A stretch of 19,772 nt of DNA from Bdellovibrionales bacterium. Lineage in GTDB: Bacteria; Bdellovibrionota; Bdellovibrionia; Bdellovibrionales; UBA1609. Both the position numbers and the translations under genes were made by a program. The stretch lies in NCBI GenBank assembly GCA_028279085.1, contig JANQSX010000138.1, forward strand, positions 1 through 19,772, in the 5' to 3' direction. The first letter of the stretch is position 1. Each line of letters begins with the position of its first letter. The notes under the pieces were generated by a model. That model searched no databases. It saw only the letters and a program-made list of their open reading frames with translations, and was not told where the DNA came from. Below, one piece after another: positions 15,439 through 19,772 of the stretch.

Positions 15439-16611
15439 ATGCAGGTGTTATTAGACGAAAGGCGGGTTTATTTAGATTATAATGCTACCACTCCTCCTGC
15501 TCATTTTCTTAGTCGGCAGATTCCGAAATGGTTGTCTTTTTGGGGTAATCCCAGTTCTGTACATCAGATAGGTCAGAGTGCACGTTCCCTTTTTTGGTCT
15601 TCTAAGCTTCATTTGGCGAAATTTATGGGTTGTGAGGCTTTAGAACTTATTGCCACTAGTGGGGGGAGTGAGTCCAATAATATGGCTATTAAAGGCTTGT
15701 ATGAAAAGTATTTTTCCCAAGATATCAAACGAAATGAAATTATTATATCTACTGTAGAGCATCCTAGTGTGAAGGCTCCTGTAGAAAGTTTGGAAAAAAA
15801 AGGCATGAAAATAAGATATGTTCCTGTATCTTTCCAGGGAAATTTGGATTTATCTGTGTATCAGTCTGTTTTAAGTGAGAAAACTTTTATGGTGTCTATA
15901 ATGTATGCCAATAATGAAACAGGTAATGTGTTTCCTGTTTCCCGTTTAGCTAAAATGGCTCATGAAGTGGGAGCTTTTTTTCATTGTGATGCTGTACAGG
16001 CTCTTGGAAAAGTGCCTTTTAATTTACATGAATTAGGAGTAGATACAGCTAGCTTTTCCGCTCATAAATTTTACGCTTTAAAGGGCGCCGGAGTTTTATA
16101 TTGTCGAAAAGGTCTTTTACCGGAAAATTTAATACATGGAGGGCCGCAGGAAAGAAGACGCCGATCCGGAACAGAAAATGTTTTGGGCATGGTTTGTTTT
16201 GGATCAGTGGCTGAAAAAGGACTGGAATGCTTAGAGAGTTTTCAGAAACTGGAGAAATTAAGGGATAAAATGGAAAGTGATATTTTGTCTTCTATTCGTT
16301 CAGCTAGAATTTTAGGGGCGGAAGGTGAACGTTTAAAAAATACTTCGTGTATCCATGTTCCAGGTATACAGGGGGAGACTCTCTTAATGAACATGGATTT
16401 AAAGGGTTACTCTTTTAGTGTGGGATCAGCTTGTCACTCCGGTAGTTTAAATCCTAGTAGGGTGTTAACAGCTATGGGATTAAATGAAAAAGAGGCTCGC
16501 TCGGCTTTTCGTGTTAGTTTGGGTTTAGGCACGACACAAGAACACTTAGATCGTTTTGTATCTGATTTAACTGATTCCGTAAAGCGCATCCAGTCTTTTT
16601 CCAAGTTATAA
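15439..16611 (+). CDS. Cysteine desulfurase, IscS/NifS family
   Basis: 390 residues. A pyridoxal-phosphate enzyme that takes sulfur from cysteine as a persulfide for iron-sulfur clusters, thiolated tRNA and other sulfur cofactors. YLDYNATTPP is at 11-20, TSGGSESNNMAIKG at 73-86 (phosphate binding), the stacking histidine in STVEHPS (H108), DAVQ at 184-187, the cofactor lysine in SAHKF (K210), RRSGTEN near 241-247, and the catalytic cysteine in GSACHSGSLNPSRVL (C332). The short SACxSG loop with a long C-terminal helix fits the NifS/IscS class rather than the SufS class. No iscU or mnmA follows, so the acceptor cannot be told. The start at ATG 15439 is plausible but lacks a clear ribosome site. 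Confidence 0.93.
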   Translation: MQVLLDERRVYLDYNATTPPAHFLSRQIPKWLSFWGNPSSVHQIGQSARSLFWSSKLHLAKFMGCEALELIATSGGSESNNMAIKGLYEKYFSQDIKRNEIIISTVEHPSVKAPVESLEKKGMKIRYVPVSFQGNLDLSVYQSVLSEKTFMVSIMYANNETGNVFPVSRLAKMAHEVGAFFHCDAVQALGKVPFNLHELGVDTASFSAHKFYALKGAGVLYCRKGLLPENLIHGGPQERRRRSGTENVLGMVCFGSVAEKGLECLESFQKLEKLRDKMESDILSSIRSARILGAEGERLKNTSCIHVPGIQGETLLMNMDLKGYSFSVGSACHSGSLNPSRVLTAMGLNEKEARSAFRVSLGLGTTQEHLDRFVSDLTDSVKRIQSFSKL

Positions 16612-16651
16612 ATGTTACTCATATATAGAAAATTATAAATCCGGTCAGGGA

Positions 16652-16885
16652 GTGGCGGATATTAAGAAGATTCTGGGTACACTTACTGTTCTTCAGAGAA
16701 TAAAGATTCTCAAGGAATGGGCAAGACGTAACATTCAATGGGTGGATCGTTTTGAAGAAGCACATCAAAACTATGATCGTATTTTTCTTATCGGTGGTTT
16801 AGCTCATTTTGTTAATCCTGCTAGTGTAGTTGATTGGCTGAAACGCAAAGCTTATACAGTGGAGCCTGTTATTTGTAAACAGTAG
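16652..16885 (+). CDS. Small basic protein of unknown function
   Basis: 77 residues from GTG 16652; no signal peptide or membrane segment. The frame stays open upstream to 16583 but has no ATG, GTG or TTG there, so the exact start is uncertain. AGGGA lies immediately against the GTG, too close for a normal ribosome site. The sequence has a helical basic N-terminal half (DIKKILGTLTVLQRIKILKEW, ARRNIQWVDRFEEAH) and a well-formed second half (YDRIFLIGGLAHFVNP, VVDWLKRKAYTVEPVICKQ). It reads like a conserved globular protein rather than a chance frame, but I cannot name a family. It lies 40 bases after the cysteine desulfurase stop and 53 before the mpl ATG, so cotranscription is likely. Confidence 0.6.
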   Translation: MADIKKILGTLTVLQRIKILKEWARRNIQWVDRFEEAHQNYDRIFLIGGLAHFVNPASVVDWLKRKAYTVEPVICKQ

Positions 16886-16920
16886 TTTGTCATTTAAGGA
16901 CTTGCTCCGGAATCAGGAAA
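16885..16920 (+). repeat. Degenerate second copy of the REP-like repeat
   Basis: GTTTGTCATT, then a diverged stretch, then CTTG, CCGGAATC and AGGAAA. This follows the order of 13849-13884 (GTTTGTCATT, CTTG, CCGGAATC, AGAAAA) allowing one gap. The palindrome is destroyed. It starts at the stop codon of the 77-residue gene, so again it sits on a gene end. Confidence 0.45.
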
Positions 16921-16938
16921 TTGTTTTATATTACTCTT

Positions 16939-18399
16939 ATGAATAAAACAATACGAATCAAAGTGTGCCGAGGTCCGACAGACGATATCTCTTATGTAGA
17001 TATTAAACCTTCTGCAAAAATTCATATCATGGGAATTTGCGGGACAGCTATGTCTTCTTTAGCCGGTTTGCTGAAGGAACAAGGGTATGTGGTTTGTGGC
17101 AGTGACAAAAATTTTTATCCTCCTATATCAGAGGAGCTTAAGCGGATGGAAATTTCTACATTTAAAGGTTATAAAAAAGAAAATATTCATTCCGGCTTGG
17201 ATTTGGTTATTGTAGGAAATGTGATTTCAAGAAATATGCCGGAAACGCAGGCTCTCTTATCTTCCGGTCTTCCGTATATCACCTTGCCGGAAGCTCTTAA
17301 CTCTTTTGTTATTAAAGAAAAGAATACAGTTATGGTTTGTGGCACTCATGGAAAAACAACTATTTCCTGTCTGTCCGCCTGGGTATTAGATGAATGCAGA
17401 TTAAATCCTGGTTTTATGATAGGTGGCGTAGCGGAAAACTTTAATACGGGGTTCCGCTTTAGTGATTCTAATTGGTTTGTTGTGGAAGGTGATGAATATG
17501 ATACCGCCTTCTTTGAGAAAACGCCAAAGTGTATTCACTATCTTTCTAAGTACATTTTACTCAATAATATTGAATTTGATCATGCAGATATTTACAAAGA
17601 CATAGAGGATGTGGAAAAGGCTTTTCGTCTTTTGTTGGAAAAACAAAGTTCTTCTCTCTTTATGGCTTGTGTTGATTCCCCCTTGGTGAAAAAATTAATT
17701 TCTTCTGCCAAACAAAAAGTTATAACTTATGGTACAAAAAAAGGGGATTGGTCTTTAATACATAGGGAAACTTTACCTGGAAAAGGGCAGGTTATACATA
17801 TAACAGGTCCAAAAAAACAAACAGTAGAGATTCAAATTCCTCTCCCTGGAGAGCATAATGCTTTAAATGCTTTGTCTGTATGGGTTTTATCTCGAGCATT
17901 AAATCTTGATCAAAATCAGGTTCTTTCCGCTTTTAAAAGTTTTAAGGCAGTGCGAAGACGATTCCAGGTCTTAGGAGATTTTTCCGGTATTACCTTAATT
18001 GAAGATTTCGCTCATCATCCTACGGCTGTTTCATCTGTTTTACAGTCTGTTCGGGAAATGTATCCCGGTCGGCGTGTTCTGGCTGTGTTTGAACCTCGTT
18101 CTAATACTTCCCGTAAAAATATCTTTCAGGAAGATTATCAAATGGCTTTGTCTGTTGCCGATTTAGTGTTTTGTATGGAGGCTTATAATATTTCCGGTAT
18201 TCCTGAATCAGAACAATTTTCTGCAAAACAACTAGTTCAGCATTTAAACAAAAAGAGTACTCCCGCTTTTTCCGCTGAAGATATAAAAAACATGGTAACT
18301 CATATTCAACAACAAGCTGTAAAAGGGGATGTGATTATTATTATGAGCAATGGAGACTTTGGAGGAATTTACTCTTTATTGGAGGAAGCTTTGGCTTAG
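16939..18399 (+). CDS. mpl: UDP-MurNAc:L-Ala-gamma-D-Glu-meso-DAP ligase
   Basis: 486 residues from ATG 16939; an in-frame TTG at 16921 would add six. Mpl joins recycled murein tripeptide to UDP-MurNAc in peptidoglycan recycling. IHIMGICGTAMSSLAGLL (28-45) and SDKNFYPPIS are the Mur N-terminal domain, with YPP typical of Mpl rather than MurC. CGTHGKTT (134-141) is the ATP loop. FVVEGDEYDTAFFEKTPKCIHY and LLNNIEFDHADIYKDI are strong Mpl signatures. GEHNALNALS, RRRFQVLGDFSGITLIEDFAHHPTAV and FEPRSNTSRKNIFQEDY complete the central and C-terminal domains. No other recycling gene is next to it. The degenerate REP-like repeat lies just upstream and could hold or have replaced its ribosome site, since AGGA at 16915-16918 is 20 bases before the ATG. 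Confidence 0.95.
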   Translation: MNKTIRIKVCRGPTDDISYVDIKPSAKIHIMGICGTAMSSLAGLLKEQGYVVCGSDKNFYPPISEELKRMEISTFKGYKKENIHSGLDLVIVGNVISRNMPETQALLSSGLPYITLPEALNSFVIKEKNTVMVCGTHGKTTISCLSAWVLDECRLNPGFMIGGVAENFNTGFRFSDSNWFVVEGDEYDTAFFEKTPKCIHYLSKYILLNNIEFDHADIYKDIEDVEKAFRLLLEKQSSSLFMACVDSPLVKKLISSAKQKVITYGTKKGDWSLIHRETLPGKGQVIHITGPKKQTVEIQIPLPGEHNALNALSVWVLSRALNLDQNQVLSAFKSFKAVRRRFQVLGDFSGITLIEDFAHHPTAVSSVLQSVREMYPGRRVLAVFEPRSNTSRKNIFQEDYQMALSVADLVFCMEAYNISGIPESEQFSAKQLVQHLNKKSTPAFSAEDIKNMVTHIQQQAVKGDVIIIMSNGDFGGIYSLLEEALA

Positions 18400-18570
18400 T
18401 GTATAATTTTTTATAAATTAATTAGTTTTGGAGGTTCTTAAGAAAACAATTTTTGCATTATGTTAGTACAGTAGGTTCTTATGTTTTGAGATGCAATGCA
18501 TTTTCGCTATTCGGCAAAGTGATACTTAAAAATTATTTTTCTGGATATTTTAAGGAGATACAGCTTATTA

Positions 18571-18633
18571 ATGAAAAAAATATACAATAATGATTTATTG
18601 TTCTTAGTATCATCTAGTCTAGCTATATGTTAA
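18571..18633 (+). CDS. Possible 20-codon leader peptide
   Basis: ATG 18571 is preceded by AAGGAGA at 18552-18558, one of the best ribosome sites in the window, though 12 bases away. The 20-residue product begins MKK, has a short hydrophobic run (LLFLVSSS) and ends LAIC before TAA. That is a miniature lipoprotein signal peptide with the lipobox cysteine as last residue. It may be the start of a decayed lipoprotein gene, a leader peptide, or chance. No longer frame follows. Confidence 0.2.
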   Translation: MKKIYNNDLLFLVSSSLAIC

Positions 18634-18650
18634 GTTTTTGTTAATAAGCA

Positions 18651-18787
18651 CTTTCCCTCTTTATCATTTTTAAAATCAATTCTAAGAAGAAATAAAGGCA
18701 TAAGTTGTTTGAGGTAACGAGGCTTTTTCACTTTATCATTTTTACTGCCTGTTTTTTCAGCTTACAGTTAAAAAGGCTGAGGGAAAG
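18651..18787 (+). promoter_or_regulatory. Inverted repeat that could mask the next ribosome site
   Basis: CTTTCCCTC (18651-18659) is the exact reverse complement of GAGGGAAAG (18779-18787), which contains the ribosome site of the TTG-started barrel gene. With one bulge the pairing extends outward by about four more bases. In the mRNA this would enclose about 119 bases and could block translation start. Confidence 0.3.
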
Positions 18788-18794
18788 TATTACA

Positions 18795-19772
18795 TTGAAA
18801 AAGTTGTTGTTGCTTTTATGCATATCTGGTTTATCCGCTCATGCTCAGCTTCAAGACAGTCACTTTTACAAAGTGAGTAGTGATGAGATTTCTTCTGACT
18901 TTAAAGTAGATAGTTTTTGGAAAACTCAAGTTGAAGGTTTTATCTTGAGGAATCAAAAGAGCCGTCAGAGGCTCATGAAGGTCAAGCTATATGGAAAGTT
19001 TGATCTGGAATTTAACCCTTATATATCAGCTCACTTTGAGCCTTATTTAGTAGTTAAAGAAGGCGAGATTCAAGAACGTTTTCGTTCTTCTGATGAATCT
19101 GCTGTTATACAAATGCATCAAGGTTTTTTTGAAGTAAAACCAGCTGATAAATTTAATGTACAAGTAGGCTCTATAAACCAAGAGTATTTGAACTCTCCTT
19201 TATTAGTAACAGATAATGCTTTTCTATCAGCTTTATTTGCTTACACTTACATTAAAGAAAAATACGAAGTGCAAACCGTGCTTCAGCAAAGTATGCCTTC
19301 TGTTGTGAATTCTTTTAAAAGATATAATGAAATTGCAGATGCTCCTTATTTTACTTCTTTATTTACTTATGGGGAATGGATTCCTTCTGATTTTTATTCT
19401 TTTAAAGGACACATTACAGGTTTTTACTTCACCAATTTACCTGCATTTATTGCTCATCAAAGTAAGATATACGGAAATACAATTTTAGGTGAAAGATCCA
19501 GTGCTGAGTTTGCTTATCCCTATTATGGTGTGAATCTTGATTTCAGTTCACAACTGCGTATTACACCGGAGATGTACTTTTCTATAGGGTACAATGGCTT
19601 GATGAATTTCGGAGCGCCTTCTGCAAAAGCCTGGGGAGAAAGAATTTACGGTATTTTAGATATGGATTTTTGGAAATTTGTAAAGTTATATTCCCGTGTA
19701 GAATATTTTTATAATAATTCTGATTCAGCTCCCGCTTACTTTAATAGTGAGATATATGGACATAACGACAGA
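18795..19772 (+). CDS. Outer-membrane beta-barrel protein, 5' part
   Basis: Open from TTG 18795 to the last base, 326 codons with no stop, so the 3' end is missing. GAGGGA at 18779-18784 supports the TTG. The first residues are KKLLLLLCISGLSAHAQ, a clear signal peptide with cleavage after AHA. The mature part has alternating polar and aromatic strands typical of a porin-like barrel: VDSFWKTQVEGFIL, RLMKVKLYGKFDLEFNPYISAHFEPYLVV, KFNVQVGSINQEYL, AYTYIKEKYEVQTVLQ, FYSFKGHITGFYFTN, VNLDFSSQLRITPEMYFSIGYNG, KLYSRVEYFYNN. No cysteine module is seen. The specific porin family cannot be told from this part; it resembles large barrels of predatory or environmental deltaproteobacterial-type bacteria only in general style. 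Confidence 0.8.
   Translation, partial: MKKLLLLLCISGLSAHAQLQDSHFYKVSSDEISSDFKVDSFWKTQVEGFILRNQKSRQRLMKVKLYGKFDLEFNPYISAHFEPYLVVKEGEIQERFRSSDESAVIQMHQGFFEVKPADKFNVQVGSINQEYLNSPLLVTDNAFLSALFAYTYIKEKYEVQTVLQQSMPSVVNSFKRYNEIADAPYFTSLFTYGEWIPSDFYSFKGHITGFYFTNLPAFIAHQSKIYGNTILGERSSAEFAYPYYGVNLDFSSQLRITPEMYFSIGYNGLMNFGAPSAKAWGERIYGILDMDFWKFVKLYSRVEYFYNNSDSAPAYFNSEIYGHNDR

Larger units (their letters stand above)
18400..18794. other. 395-base gap upstream of the outer-membrane gene
   Basis: AT-rich, no firm gene. It holds a perfect palindrome TTCTTAAGAA (18435-18444), a 20-codon frame with a strong ribosome site (18571-18633), a 14-base direct repeat CTTTATCATTTTTA at 18659-18672 and 18731-18744, and a pyrimidine stretch at 18651-18659 that is complementary to the next gene's ribosome site. 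A long leader for the outer-membrane gene is the simplest reading. Confidence 0.5.

Noticed and set aside
18453..18590. 45-codon frame from TTG with GGAGG at 18430-18434 upstream
   Set aside because: The GGAGG is about 18 bases from the TTG, too far, and the product has no signal peptide or motif; not supported as a gene.

Overview
This window looks like chromosome from an AT-rich Gram-negative bacterium. The Gram-negative signs are Mpl (recycling of meso-diaminopimelate-containing peptidoglycan), an outer-membrane barrel protein with a signal peptide, FtsH, LipB and GlmM. The order tilS-ftsH-glmM-nnr-tsaE is a thinned version of a block I know from the old Deltaproteobacteria and Bdellovibrionota (ftsH-folP-cdaA-ybbR-glmM-pdxJ-acpS-nnr-tsaE). 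A Bdellovibrionota-like or related lineage with some genome erosion is my best guess. It is an inference from gene order and protein style, not from a search.

Layout. Bases 1-675 hold the 3' end of an unrecognised cysteine-rich repeat protein with conserved six-cysteine modules and unlike inserts between them. A 388-base gap follows, with a possible hairpin, one copy of a dispersed repeat, and a promoter with a perfect dyad. Next come an Mrp/NBP35-type P-loop ATPase that lacks its CxxC motif, a full DNA polymerase III alpha subunit (probable TTG start), an exported protein of unknown function, lipB, tilS, ftsH, glmM, nnr (bifunctional NAD(P)HX repair enzyme) and tsaE, all on the + strand. The only minus-strand gene is an unrecognised 324-residue protein. 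Divergent from it are a cysteine desulfurase, a 77-residue small protein and mpl. After a 395-base leader region, a partial outer-membrane barrel protein with a TTG start runs off the right edge.

The genes serve core functions: replication (dnaE), sulfur and cofactor chemistry (cysteine desulfurase, Mrp, lipB), tRNA modification (tilS, tsaE), membrane proteolysis (ftsH), cell-wall precursor supply and recycling (glmM, mpl) and metabolite repair (nnr). The unusual parts are the cysteine-module protein at the left edge, two kinds of dispersed short repeat that sit on gene ends (one read through as the C-terminus of Nnr), the altered Mrp, and three long proteins I cannot assign. I saw no rRNA, tRNA, CRISPR array, transposase or phage gene. 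No single new system is proven here. The left-edge repeat protein is the best candidate for something undescribed.
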